This document shows positions 9,276 through 17,807 of a stretch of 64,000 nucleotides of DNA, in pieces (within the stretch, counting starts at the first letter, position 1; every line of letters begins with the position of its first letter). Below the pieces are notes generated by a model. That model was given only the letters and a program-made list of their open reading frames with translations, ran no database searches and was not told where the DNA came from. This stretch comes from Paenibacillus xylanexedens (GTDB taxonomy: Bacteria > Bacillota > Bacilli > Paenibacillales > Paenibacillaceae): assembly GCF_017874615.1 (NCBI RefSeq), contig NZ_JAGIKV010000012.1:1-64000 (forward strand). The letters are read 5' to 3'. A program made the translations under genes and the position numbers.

Positions 9276-10937
9276 ATGTTTAGAAAAAAAAACATTATAA
9301 CAGGTCTGGCCATTTTACTGGCTGTAACCCTGGCAGGTTGTAATAAAGCCAGCCCGGAGGCCTCTAATCCTGACAGTAATGACAACACCCCGGTCACCTT
9401 TAAATATTTCACGTTTGGCGGTGGCAAGAAGGACATTCTGGCAAGTAGCACGACCATTGGCAAGAAGCTACAGGAACAAACGGGCGTTGACTGGAAGATG
9501 GAATATCTGGTCGGTGACGGTGCAACCAAGGCAGGTGTAATGATTGCAAGTGGGGATTACCCCGACATCATCGACTCCAGTGGTGAAATGGCCAAGTTGA
9601 TGGATGCAGGATCTTTTATCCCGCTGGATGAACTGATCGATCAATACGGGCCTAACATCAAGCGGGTATACGGGTCTTATATGGACAAATTCAGACAGGA
9701 GGATGGAAAGATTTATTTCTTACCATACACTGCCAACATCGGTTACGTGTCAGAGCCTAACTTCCAGACCGGCTTTTATATTCAGCGTGCTGTGTTAAAA
9801 GAGTTTAACTACCCCAAGATCAAAACGCTGGACGATTATTTTGACTTGATTGAGCAATACAAGCAAAAACATCCGCAGATCGATGGAAAAGAAACCATCG
9901 GCTTCGCCACACTTGCGGGTGAATCGGGCAGTTTCTTCACCCTGCTAAATCCGGCCATGCATCTGGCAGGTTATCCAAACGATGGCAGTGTGATGGTGGA
10001 TATGCAGAGCCATGAAGCCAAACTGGTAGCCGGATCTGATTATCAGAAACAATGGATTCAGAAGCTAAGCGAGGTTAACGCACAGGGGATGTTTGATCCT
10101 GAATCCTTCACAATGAACCAGGATCAGTATCTCGCCAAGTTGACATCCGGTCGGGTGCTGGGCTATTTCAGTTACTCCTGGCAGGTTGGAGACGCAACGA
10201 ACAACCTCAAGAAGGCTGGTATTGACGATAAACGATACGTATCTCTACCAATCGTATTTGATGACAGTGTCAAAGACCAGTATGTGGACCCTCCAGGTTT
10301 TGTGAACAACTATGGTGTGGGAATTACCGTAAATGCCAAAGATCCCGTGCGAATTATTAAATATTTTGATAATTTGCTTAAGGAAGAAAACCAGATTCTG
10401 GTTCAATGGGGTGTTGAGAACGAGACGTATAGTGTGAATGATGAGGGCCGCTTTTACTTTGAAAATGATGACCAACGCAAAGCACACGAAGATCCGGAAT
10501 TAAGTCGTAAATTCGGCTTTGACTATTTTAATTACAGCTGGCCTCGGTACGGCAATAACTCCGTACTGGAGGATGGCAACGCCTATGGAGCAGGTAATCA
10601 ACCAGAAGTGGCTACCTTTAGCTACACGGACGGAGACAAGCTGTTGTTAGAGAAATATGGTGTGGAGACATTTACAGAATTATTCAGCACACCGGATGAG
10701 CGTCCTTGGTCTCCTGCTTGGTCCATTGCATTGGAGCAGGGCTCTCCTGAACAGATTTTCATCACCAAGGCAGAAGACCTTCAGAAAAAATATTTACCCA
10801 AAATGATTATGGACTCGCCTTCCACTTTCGAGAACACATGGAATGAATATATGAGTCAATTGAATCAACTCGACAAGAAAACATACGAAGCTACGATAAC
10901 ACAGGCAGTTAAGGATCGTGTAGCTGGCAAATGGTGA
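9276..10937 (+). CDS. Extracellular solute-binding lipoprotein (LplA/LipO type), copy 1
   Basis: A 553-aa substrate-binding protein of an oligosaccharide ABC importer. The signal peptide ends in a lipobox (LAGC, Cys at ~22), giving a lipid-anchored protein on the outer face of the membrane. The rest is the large two-lobed binding fold of the LplA/LipO group, of usual length. ATG 9276 is preceded by AAGGGGGCA. It is followed 42 nt later by a paralog of nearly the same length that aligns along the whole chain, roughly 70-75% identical by eye. The two share one permease pair (12804, 13791). Ligand unknown. A cre site and the YesN/YesM pair upstream suggest induction by sugar and repression by glucose. 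Confidence 0.93.
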   Translation: MFRKKNIITGLAILLAVTLAGCNKASPEASNPDSNDNTPVTFKYFTFGGGKKDILASSTTIGKKLQEQTGVDWKMEYLVGDGATKAGVMIASGDYPDIIDSSGEMAKLMDAGSFIPLDELIDQYGPNIKRVYGSYMDKFRQEDGKIYFLPYTANIGYVSEPNFQTGFYIQRAVLKEFNYPKIKTLDDYFDLIEQYKQKHPQIDGKETIGFATLAGESGSFFTLLNPAMHLAGYPNDGSVMVDMQSHEAKLVAGSDYQKQWIQKLSEVNAQGMFDPESFTMNQDQYLAKLTSGRVLGYFSYSWQVGDATNNLKKAGIDDKRYVSLPIVFDDSVKDQYVDPPGFVNNYGVGITVNAKDPVRIIKYFDNLLKEENQILVQWGVENETYSVNDEGRFYFENDDQRKAHEDPELSRKFGFDYFNYSWPRYGNNSVLEDGNAYGAGNQPEVATFSYTDGDKLLLEKYGVETFTELFSTPDERPWSPAWSIALEQGSPEQIFITKAEDLQKKYLPKMIMDSPSTFENTWNEYMSQLNQLDKKTYEATITQAVKDRVAGKW

Positions 10938-10979
10938 GTGTAATCCATAAGAGAAAACACGGAACGGGGGAATATTCAC

Positions 10980-12656
10980 ATGTTAAAACCAAAATTTAGA
11001 ACAGCGGGTTTAGCTGTATTACTAACAGCTTTACTGGCTGGGTGCAGTCAGAACAGTTCGTCATCAGCGCCTTCAGCCACAGGTGATGATGAGAACAGTC
11101 CAGTCACGTTCTCGTATTACATGTTCTCTCCAGGCAAGAAGGATGCTCTGGCAAGCGAAACAACCATCGGTAAAACGTTGCAAGAGCAAACGGGTGTGGA
11201 CTGGAAGTTGGAATATCTGGTAGGTGATAGTGCTACAAAAGCCGGTGTCATGATTGCCAGTGGAGATTATCCTGATGTCATTAGCTCCAGTGGTGAGATG
11301 TCCAAGTTACTGGATGCCGGAGCCTACATTCCGCTGGATGATCTGATTGAGGAATACGGCCCTAATATCAAAAGGGTGTACGGACCATATTTCGATAAAA
11401 TGAAAAATGCCGAAGACGGAAAAATCTATGCTCTGCCTTATACGGCTAATCAGGGTGAATATTCAGGTAGTCCAAATGTTGGCGGAGGAGCTTTCTGGAT
11501 TCAACGCTCTGTGCTCAAAGAGTTTGATTATCCCAAGATCACTACACTGGATGAATATTTTGATCTGATTCAGGATTATAAGGAAAAACATCCAACTGTC
11601 GATGGTGCAGAGACGATTGGATTTGTGTCACTTGCGGGTGTAGCCAATAACTTCTTCACCTTGCAAAATCCAGCGATGCATCTTGCCGGTTATCCGAACG
11701 ATGGCAGTGTCATGGTGGACATGACTACCCATGAGGCGAAAGTCGTCGCGGGAACAGATGCCCAGAAAAAATGGATTCAAAAGTTAAATGAGATCAATGC
11801 TCAAGGCATGCTTGATCCGGAATCCTTTACGATGAACAAAGACCAGTATTTGGCCAAACTGACTTCGGGTCGTGTGTTAGGATACTTCAATTATGGCTGG
11901 CAGGTTGGAGACGCGTCGAAAAACCTGCTCTCGGCAGGCATTGATGAGAAGCGTTATGCACCACTTCCGATTGTGTTTAATGAAGGAATTAAGGATCAGT
12001 ATGTTGATCCTCCCGGCTTCGTCAACAACTATGCAACAGGTATCTCGGTGAATGCCAAAGACCCTGTTCGTATCATCAAATATTTCGATAATTTGCTCAA
12101 GGAAGAGAATCAGGTTCTGGTGCAGTGGGGAATCAAGGACGAGACGTACAGTGTGGATGAAAAGGGCAGATTCTATTTTGCGAACGAGGATCAACGCAAA
12201 GCCCATGATGATCTGGAGCTGAGCCGTAAATTCGGGTTCACCTACTTCGGATCAGACTGGCCGCGATATGGCGGTGAATCTACACTTACCGATGGTAACG
12301 CTTATAGCCCTGGCAACCAGCCAGAAGTAGCCGCTGCATCTTACACCGAGGGAGACAAGAAGTTCCTTGAAGCCTACGGTATCCAAACTTTCAGTGAATT
12401 ATTTAACAAACCGGAAGAGCGGCCATGGTTCCCGGCATGGTCCATCGCCCTTGAGCAAGGATCACCTGAACAGATCTTCACCACCAAATCGGATGATCTG
12501 CAACGTAAATACTTACCGGAAATGATCTTGGGAGCACCATCGAATTTTGATAAGCTGTGGGATGCCTACATGGCTGAATTAAACAAATTGGACAAAGCTG
12601 GTTATGAAGCGACCATTACCAAAGTTGTGAAGGATCGTGTAGCAGGAAAATGGTAA
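10980..12656 (+). CDS. Extracellular solute-binding lipoprotein (LplA/LipO type), copy 2
   Basis: A 558-aa tandem paralog of the preceding protein, with its own signal peptide and lipobox (LAGC, Cys ~22) and a Ser-rich linker. Long blocks are identical to copy 1 (for example TKAGVMIASGDYPD, NPAMHLAGYPNDGSVMVDM, QYVDPPGFVNNY). Differences cluster in short stretches such as the region around residues 148-160 (NQGEYSGSPNVGGG versus NIGYVSEPNFQTG) and the early mature sequence. This suggests duplication followed by change in ligand range. The SD is GGGGGAAT before ATG 10980. An intercistronic hairpin separates it from the permease genes. Confidence 0.93.
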   Translation: MLKPKFRTAGLAVLLTALLAGCSQNSSSSAPSATGDDENSPVTFSYYMFSPGKKDALASETTIGKTLQEQTGVDWKLEYLVGDSATKAGVMIASGDYPDVISSSGEMSKLLDAGAYIPLDDLIEEYGPNIKRVYGPYFDKMKNAEDGKIYALPYTANQGEYSGSPNVGGGAFWIQRSVLKEFDYPKITTLDEYFDLIQDYKEKHPTVDGAETIGFVSLAGVANNFFTLQNPAMHLAGYPNDGSVMVDMTTHEAKVVAGTDAQKKWIQKLNEINAQGMLDPESFTMNKDQYLAKLTSGRVLGYFNYGWQVGDASKNLLSAGIDEKRYAPLPIVFNEGIKDQYVDPPGFVNNYATGISVNAKDPVRIIKYFDNLLKEENQVLVQWGIKDETYSVDEKGRFYFANEDQRKAHDDLELSRKFGFTYFGSDWPRYGGESTLTDGNAYSPGNQPEVAAASYTEGDKKFLEAYGIQTFSELFNKPEERPWFPAWSIALEQGSPEQIFTTKSDDLQRKYLPEMILGAPSNFDKLWDAYMAELNKLDKAGYEATITKVVKDRVAGKW

Positions 12657-12722
12657 TACGAACATTTTAAGTGCGTGTTCAATAAGATCGGTTTTCAACA
12701 ATCTCTTTAAAACAAACTGTTA

Positions 12723-12772
12723 CATGCGCAGGAGAAGACGACAGAGCATAAACTCCGGTTTCTCCTCGCATG
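12723..12772 (+). promoter_or_regulatory. Intercistronic stem-loop between binding-protein and permease genes
   Basis: CATGCG (12723-12728) plus AGGAGAA (12730-12736) pairs with TTCTCCT (12760-12766) plus CGCATG (12767-12772), a 13-bp stem with one bulge. No T-run follows. Stem-loops in this position in sugar importer operons often protect the upstream mRNA and lower downstream expression, so that binding proteins outnumber permeases. Confidence 0.6.
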
Positions 12773-12803
12773 AATAACAGCACAGGAAAGGAGCAGGTTC
12801 ACC

Positions 12804-13775
12804 TTGGAGAAACCTAATGTCTCCCTTAACTCGATGCCTCCAGCCTCGAGTCCGAAGGGAACCAGAGCACACTCGTTCTTTAAGCGACTTGTGCAGCAAC
12901 GAACGCTTGCCTGGATGTGTATTCCTTTTGTCATCTGGGCTTTTATCTTCAAGTACCTGCCGTTATGGGGATGGACCATGGCTTTTCAGAATTTCAAACC
13001 GGCGAGGTCCTTCTCCGATCAGCAGTGGGTAGGCTGGCATCATTTTAGTATCTTGTTTGAGGACAATACCTTCTACCGGGTGTTGCGAAATACACTTGTC
13101 ATGAGTTCCATTAAACTGGTGTTGGGATTTGTGACAGCAATTACACTGGCCCTTTTATTGAATGAGCTGAAAAATGTCATATTCAAACGTTTTGTGCAAA
13201 CCGTCAGTTATCTGCCTCACTTTATCTCGTGGGTTGTTGCTTCCAGCATTGTATTAACAGTCCTGTCACCAGATGGAATTATCAATCTGCTGCTGATGAA
13301 GCTTCACCTGATTGACAGTCCGGTACTATGGATGGGGAAGGGAGAATACTTCTGGGGTATTCTGGGGGCAACTGAGGTCTGGAAAGATGTCGGTTGGAAC
13401 ACCATTATCTATCTGGCAGCGATTACGGCAATTGATCCTGCGCAATATGAGGCTGCCGAGATTGATGGAGCCAGTCGCTTCAAACGGATGTTATATATCA
13501 CCCTGCCTGGCTTGAAACCGGTTATTGTGATCTTGTTGATCATGAACATGGGAAGTATTCTTGAATCCGGATTCGAACCGCAATATCTGCTGGGTAACGG
13601 GATGAATATGGACTATTCGGAGAATCTGGACATCTTTGTACTGAAATATGGATTAGGGATGGGGAACTTTTCCTTAGGTACAGCAGCTGGCATATTCAAA
13701 ACTGTGGTCAGCTTCATCTTCCTTTTCTCAGCGAACTATATAGCGAAAAAAATGGGAGAGAGCAGACTATTCTAA
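12804..13775 (+). CDS. Sugar ABC transporter permease (LplB type)
   Basis: A 323-aa integral membrane permease with six predicted TM segments. The cytoplasmic EAA loop reads YEAAEIDGASRFKRMLYITLPG, the contact site for a shared MsmX-type ATPase; no ATPase gene is present here, as is usual for this family. The start is TTG 12804 with AAAGGAG at 12786-12792, 11 nt upstream. ATG at 12834 is an alternative giving a shorter N-terminus. It forms a heterodimer with the product of 13791, which starts 15 nt after its stop. Confidence 0.92.
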   Translation: MEKPNVSLNSMPPASSPKGTRAHSFFKRLVQQRTLAWMCIPFVIWAFIFKYLPLWGWTMAFQNFKPARSFSDQQWVGWHHFSILFEDNTFYRVLRNTLVMSSIKLVLGFVTAITLALLLNELKNVIFKRFVQTVSYLPHFISWVVASSIVLTVLSPDGIINLLLMKLHLIDSPVLWMGKGEYFWGILGATEVWKDVGWNTIIYLAAITAIDPAQYEAAEIDGASRFKRMLYITLPGLKPVIVILLIMNMGSILESGFEPQYLLGNGMNMDYSENLDIFVLKYGLGMGNFSLGTAAGIFKTVVSFIFLFSANYIAKKMGESRLF

Positions 13776-13790
13776 AAGGAGGCCTATGCC

Positions 13791-14711
13791 ATGCGAAAAG
13801 GAAACATATCCCGCTTTCGGAATAGCAGCACCGGGGATCGAGCGTTTGACACCTTTAACATTATCTTCATGGTATGTCTGATGATTGTGACGATTTATCC
13901 CTTTGTTAATATGATTGCCGTATCTTTCAATAATGCAAACGATGCCATTCGGGGTGGAATATATCTATGGCCTCGTGTATGGACACTGGACAACTACAAA
14001 TACATTTTTGGCGAATCTGATATTTATCACGCAACTCTGATCTCGGCGCTGCGTACGGTCATTGGAACCGTGGTGTCCGTCTTCTGTACAGCCATGCTCG
14101 CGTATACGGTTAGTCGTCAGGAATTTGTGCTTCGCAAGTTTGTTACGATGTTTTTTGTATTCACCATGTACTTCAGCGGGGGGTTGATCCCCGGTTATCT
14201 GCTGATTCGAGACCTTGGATTGATCGGTTCCTTCTGGGTATATATCATTCCGGGTGTAATTGGAGTCTTCAATATGATTGTCATCCGTTCATTTATTGAA
14301 GGTCTTCCTGAAGGCATTCTGGAGTCAGCCCGTATTGACGGGGCAGGGGAGTTCACGACATTTATCCGCGTTGTCCTGCCGCTAACGATTCCCGCAATGG
14401 CAACCGTATCACTCTTTGTAGCTGTGGGACAATGGAATTCCTGGTTCGATGTATTCCTGTACAACTCTTCCAATAAAGAATTAAGCACATTGCAATATGA
14501 GTTGATGAAGATTCTGCAAACTTCGACAACCTCAGCGACTTCATCAGCAAGTGATGCTTATCAGTCTGCCGAGAGCAATGCAACGGCGGTCACACCAACC
14601 TCGATTCGAGCGACCATGACCATTATTGCAAGTGTTCCTATTCTGATGGTATATCCGTTCTTACAGAAATACTTTGTCCAGGGTATGACGATTGGTGGCG
14701 TGAAGGGATAG
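13791..14711 (+). CDS. Sugar ABC transporter permease (YtcP/LplC type)
   Basis: A 306-aa permease with six TM segments and the EAA motif LESARIDGAGEFTTFIRVVLP. It ends in the family-typical pattern YPFLQKYFVQGMTIGGVKG. The SD is AAAGGAGG before ATG 13791. It is the partner of the preceding permease. Residues ~240-265 hold an unusual Ser/Thr/Ala-rich stretch (TSTTSATSSASDAYQSAES) extending a loop that normally carries only a few residues; it may be a lineage-specific insertion. Confidence 0.92.
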   Translation: MRKGNISRFRNSSTGDRAFDTFNIIFMVCLMIVTIYPFVNMIAVSFNNANDAIRGGIYLWPRVWTLDNYKYIFGESDIYHATLISALRTVIGTVVSVFCTAMLAYTVSRQEFVLRKFVTMFFVFTMYFSGGLIPGYLLIRDLGLIGSFWVYIIPGVIGVFNMIVIRSFIEGLPEGILESARIDGAGEFTTFIRVVLPLTIPAMATVSLFVAVGQWNSWFDVFLYNSSNKELSTLQYELMKILQTSTTSATSSASDAYQSAESNATAVTPTSIRATMTIIASVPILMVYPFLQKYFVQGMTIGGVKG

Positions 14712-14809
14712 TCATGACCTGAATATAATTTCATTGAACTTATGAAAACGCAACAAACTATACCGTAGTAACGTCTATTCATCCATAGAATACAACAGGA
14801 GTGAAACAA

Positions 14810-17071
14810 ATGCATGTAAAATGGATGACGATTATTGGTGCCGTTGTTGGCTCTATGCTTATAGGGGTGGGAACGGCAGCTGCGGAAGAAACGTTTGTTG
14901 ATCTAAAGTATTCAAAGTGGGCAGAGGATGGCATCACGTATATGGCGAAACGGGGAACAGTAGCCGGATACGGCAATGGGATCTTCAAGCCAGAGGCACT
15001 TGTGACAAGGGCACAAGCCGTCACTTTTATGGTGCGCGAGCTCTATTCAGATCAGCTTCAAAGAGCAGTGGAAGGCACAACTTATTCCGATGTTCCAACT
15101 ACACATCCTTTCCATCGAGAAATCATGATAGCTGCTAAAAATGGACTTGCAAGTGGTTTTCCTAACGGAACTTTCCGTCCGGATGCACCACTTAGCCGCG
15201 CAGAGACTACGGCCTTCCTTACACGGGCATATGCACTCGTGGAAGGTAAGAACGCCGCAAAATGGACAGACACGGACAGGCATTGGGCAGCAGCACCCAT
15301 TCTTATTATGAGTTCAAACGGCTTGGTCGGCGGTTATTCAGATGCCACCTTCCGTCCAAATCAAGCTGTCACGCGTGCTGAATATGCCGTATTTATAGCG
15401 AGAGTAATTCGCTTCGAACGTGAAGCGGCCATTCGGACACAAGATTGGGACAAACTGATATCCTATATGACGGTAAGCGAGCAAGTTGGTCAGATGCTTA
15501 TGCCCGACATTAGGCAATGGAATGGTAAAGCGACAACGACCGTTAATGAGGGGCTGAAACGCACGATCCATGATCAGGACTTGGGCGGACTTATTCTTTT
15601 TGACAAAAATATTGTAGACGTGACGCAGCTTACAACGTTCACACATGATATACAAAGAGAAGCAGGTGACATTCCTCTATTTCTTAGCATCGACCAAGAA
15701 GGAGGCGTTATTAAGCGAATACCAGGCGGTACGAACCTTCCCGGTCAGATGGCGCTTGGCGCAACTGGAGATGCAACACTAGCCGAAGCAGCTGGTCAGC
15801 TGACAGGAGAGGAGCTGAAGGCACTGGGATTGCAGATTAATTTTGCGCCAGTGCTGGACATCAACAGCAATCCAGATAACCCCATCATTGGTATACGGTC
15901 GTTTGGCTCGGAGGCGGATTTGGTGACACGGCTTGGTCTGGCAACAATAAAAGGGCTACAGCAATCAGGGGTGATCGCGGCAGTTAAGCATTTTCCGGGA
16001 CATGGAGATACAACGGTAGATTCCCATCTTGGTATGCCTGTGCTTGCCCATAACCGAGAACGGCTTGATGCGGTAGAATTAAAACCGTTTCGGGCTGCGA
16101 TTGAAAATGGGGTAGAGATGATTATGACCGCGCATATTGCTTTCCCTGCCATTGACAACGAACATGTTAATTCCCTCAAGGACAGTGAACGTGTGCCGAT
16201 TCCTGCCACCTTATCGAAAAAGGTACTGACAGGACTGCTTCGCGGAGAGCTTGGATACGAAGGTCTCATTGTGTCTGATGCCTTTACCATGAATGCAATT
16301 GCAGAACATTTTGGGGAGAATCAATCGGTAGAACGAGCCGTTTCCGCAGGGGTTGATATCATCCTTATGCCAAAAAATTCAGCAGCGGCCCATCAAACGC
16401 TGGTAAACGCGGTGAACAATGGAACGATCAAGGATGAAACCATACATGCATCTGTGAAACGAATCTTGGAGATGAAAGCGAAATATGGTTTATTTGAACG
16501 CAGTCAAACTCTTGCGCAAAAGCTAACTCAGCTTAACGGTATCATCGGATCGAAGGCGCACCGAGCAGTGGAGCAGACAATCGCAGAGCGAGCGGTCACT
16601 GTACTCAGCAGTCGCAAAGGTGTGCTTCCTGATCCAATTCAGCAAGGCGACCGGGTTGTTATTGTCGCAGCCGAGCAGGAACAGGCGAAACAGCTTGACA
16701 AACAACTGTTGCAAGCCGCTAATAACCTGTCGTTAAAGACTGAAATATCACTTGTTGGACAAGGCAACATGAATGAAACGCTCCAGGCGATTGGCAAAGC
16801 CAATTATGTCATTCTAGCTTCTTACCAATTCCGCAATGTGGCCAGCCAGTTCGGGTGGAGTGATTATCAAACCTTGATTAATGCGATGAACAAGAGTAAT
16901 CAGCGATACACGCTGTTCTCACTCGGTAACCCATACGAGATGATCTATTTGCAGAACGTGCGCTCAGGGCTTGCTGTGTATGGAAAGCAGGAACCAAATA
17001 CGTCTGCCGGGATCAAAGTATTGCTTGGTCAACTGAAAGCTGGAGGACAGTTACCCGTACTAACGGATTAA
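14810..17071 (+). CDS. SLH-anchored GH3 beta-N-acetylglucosaminidase (NagZ/NagA-like)
   Basis: A 753-aa secreted protein. The signal peptide ends near AAAEE. Three S-layer homology domains follow at about residues 25-190 (SKWAEDGITYMAKRGTVAGY, then two more with the TRAQ/SRAE/TRAE motif) and attach the enzyme to pyruvylated wall polymer. Next is a GH3 catalytic domain with KHFPGHGDT (393-401), the His/Asp acid-base dyad typical of bacterial N-acetylglucosaminidases, and nucleophile D490 in VSDAFTMNAI. A C-terminal GH3-C-like domain ends the chain. A GTG 9 bp upstream overlaps the AGGAG SD, so ATG 14810 is the likelier start. It probably trims muropeptides or chitin-derived sugars at the cell surface. 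It may be co-transcribed with the importer or have its own promoter. Confidence 0.9.
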   Translation: MHVKWMTIIGAVVGSMLIGVGTAAAEETFVDLKYSKWAEDGITYMAKRGTVAGYGNGIFKPEALVTRAQAVTFMVRELYSDQLQRAVEGTTYSDVPTTHPFHREIMIAAKNGLASGFPNGTFRPDAPLSRAETTAFLTRAYALVEGKNAAKWTDTDRHWAAAPILIMSSNGLVGGYSDATFRPNQAVTRAEYAVFIARVIRFEREAAIRTQDWDKLISYMTVSEQVGQMLMPDIRQWNGKATTTVNEGLKRTIHDQDLGGLILFDKNIVDVTQLTTFTHDIQREAGDIPLFLSIDQEGGVIKRIPGGTNLPGQMALGATGDATLAEAAGQLTGEELKALGLQINFAPVLDINSNPDNPIIGIRSFGSEADLVTRLGLATIKGLQQSGVIAAVKHFPGHGDTTVDSHLGMPVLAHNRERLDAVELKPFRAAIENGVEMIMTAHIAFPAIDNEHVNSLKDSERVPIPATLSKKVLTGLLRGELGYEGLIVSDAFTMNAIAEHFGENQSVERAVSAGVDIILMPKNSAAAHQTLVNAVNNGTIKDETIHASVKRILEMKAKYGLFERSQTLAQKLTQLNGIIGSKAHRAVEQTIAERAVTVLSSRKGVLPDPIQQGDRVVIVAAEQEQAKQLDKQLLQAANNLSLKTEISLVGQGNMNETLQAIGKANYVILASYQFRNVASQFGWSDYQTLINAMNKSNQRYTLFSLGNPYEMIYLQNVRSGLAVYGKQEPNTSAGIKVLLGQLKAGGQLPVLTD

Positions 17072-17089
17072 CGCTTAATTAATGAAGAA

Positions 17090-17126
17090 AAAAACGGATT
17101 CCAGCATACGGAATCCGTTTTTTATT
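17090..17126 (+). terminator. Rho-independent terminator after GH3 gene
   Basis: AAACGGATTCC (17092-17102) pairs with GGAATCCGTTT (17110-17120), then a T-rich tail. It may also serve the convergent tetR gene, since the stem is flanked by A residues on the left. Confidence 0.9.
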
Positions 17127-17162
17127 TCAAACTTTTGTTTTATCGATCCATGTACCATGCCA

Positions 17163-17807
17163 TCACTCGGGTATTTCTTCGCTACAAACAAAATGAAGCA
17201 GCATCTTCACAAATTGCTCCGTCATCCGCATATCCAATGAATTATCATGAGCACCACGAATAGTTACCATGCGCTGGAGCATGCCCATCATCGTTGTGAA
17301 GATAAACTGAGCCAGATCCAGCGGAGGAGATGGGTTCTTAATACTGCCGTCAACAACGCCTTGGGATAAAGCGTCCAACAGGAAATGATTTTCTTTCCCG
17401 TTCTGGTTGAACTTATCATACTCTTCTCTTAATTCAGGGCTAAAATCATACATCTCATAGTTGATATCAAACAATTGAATAAACCGGATGTAGTCTGGAT
17501 GATTCTCGGCATAAACAACCCATGCATTCAACATAACCGTGAGTTGTTCCCGGCCGTTCAAGTCCTTCGTTGAAGCACGGCTAACCTCATCCGTTAAATG
17601 TTCGATCAGTTGCATCTGAATGGCTAGAAGAAGTTCATCCATAGACTGGAAATGTTTATAAAAGGTCACTCTACTAAGTTCAGCTTTTGTACATACATCC
17701 TTAATCTTCACCTGGAGCAATCCATATTTCAAAAAAAGCTCCTTACCTGCTGCAATCAAATCATCACGATGTTTATTTCCCAATTGTTGATGCCAGTTTT
17801 CATTCAC
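17163..17807 (-). CDS. TetR family transcriptional regulator
   Basis: A 214-aa regulator. The N-terminal HTH is classic TetR (GLLQVKIKDVCTKAELSRVTFYKHF, residues ~30-54). The C-terminal ~150 residues form the ligand-binding helical domain. It begins 8 nt inside the end of the MFS exporter gene on the same strand, so both are translated from one mRNA. It most likely represses its own operon through dyads in the 19023-19070 region, with an exporter substrate as inducer. This is an inference from gene order. Confidence 0.92.
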   Translation of the reverse strand: MNENWHQQLGNKHRDDLIAAGKELFLKYGLLQVKIKDVCTKAELSRVTFYKHFQSMDELLLAIQMQLIEHLTDEVSRASTKDLNGREQLTVMLNAWVVYAENHPDYIRFIQLFDINYEMYDFSPELREEYDKFNQNGKENHFLLDALSQGVVDGSIKNPSPPLDLAQFIFTTMMGMLQRMVTIRGAHDNSLDMRMTEQFVKMLLHFVCSEEIPE

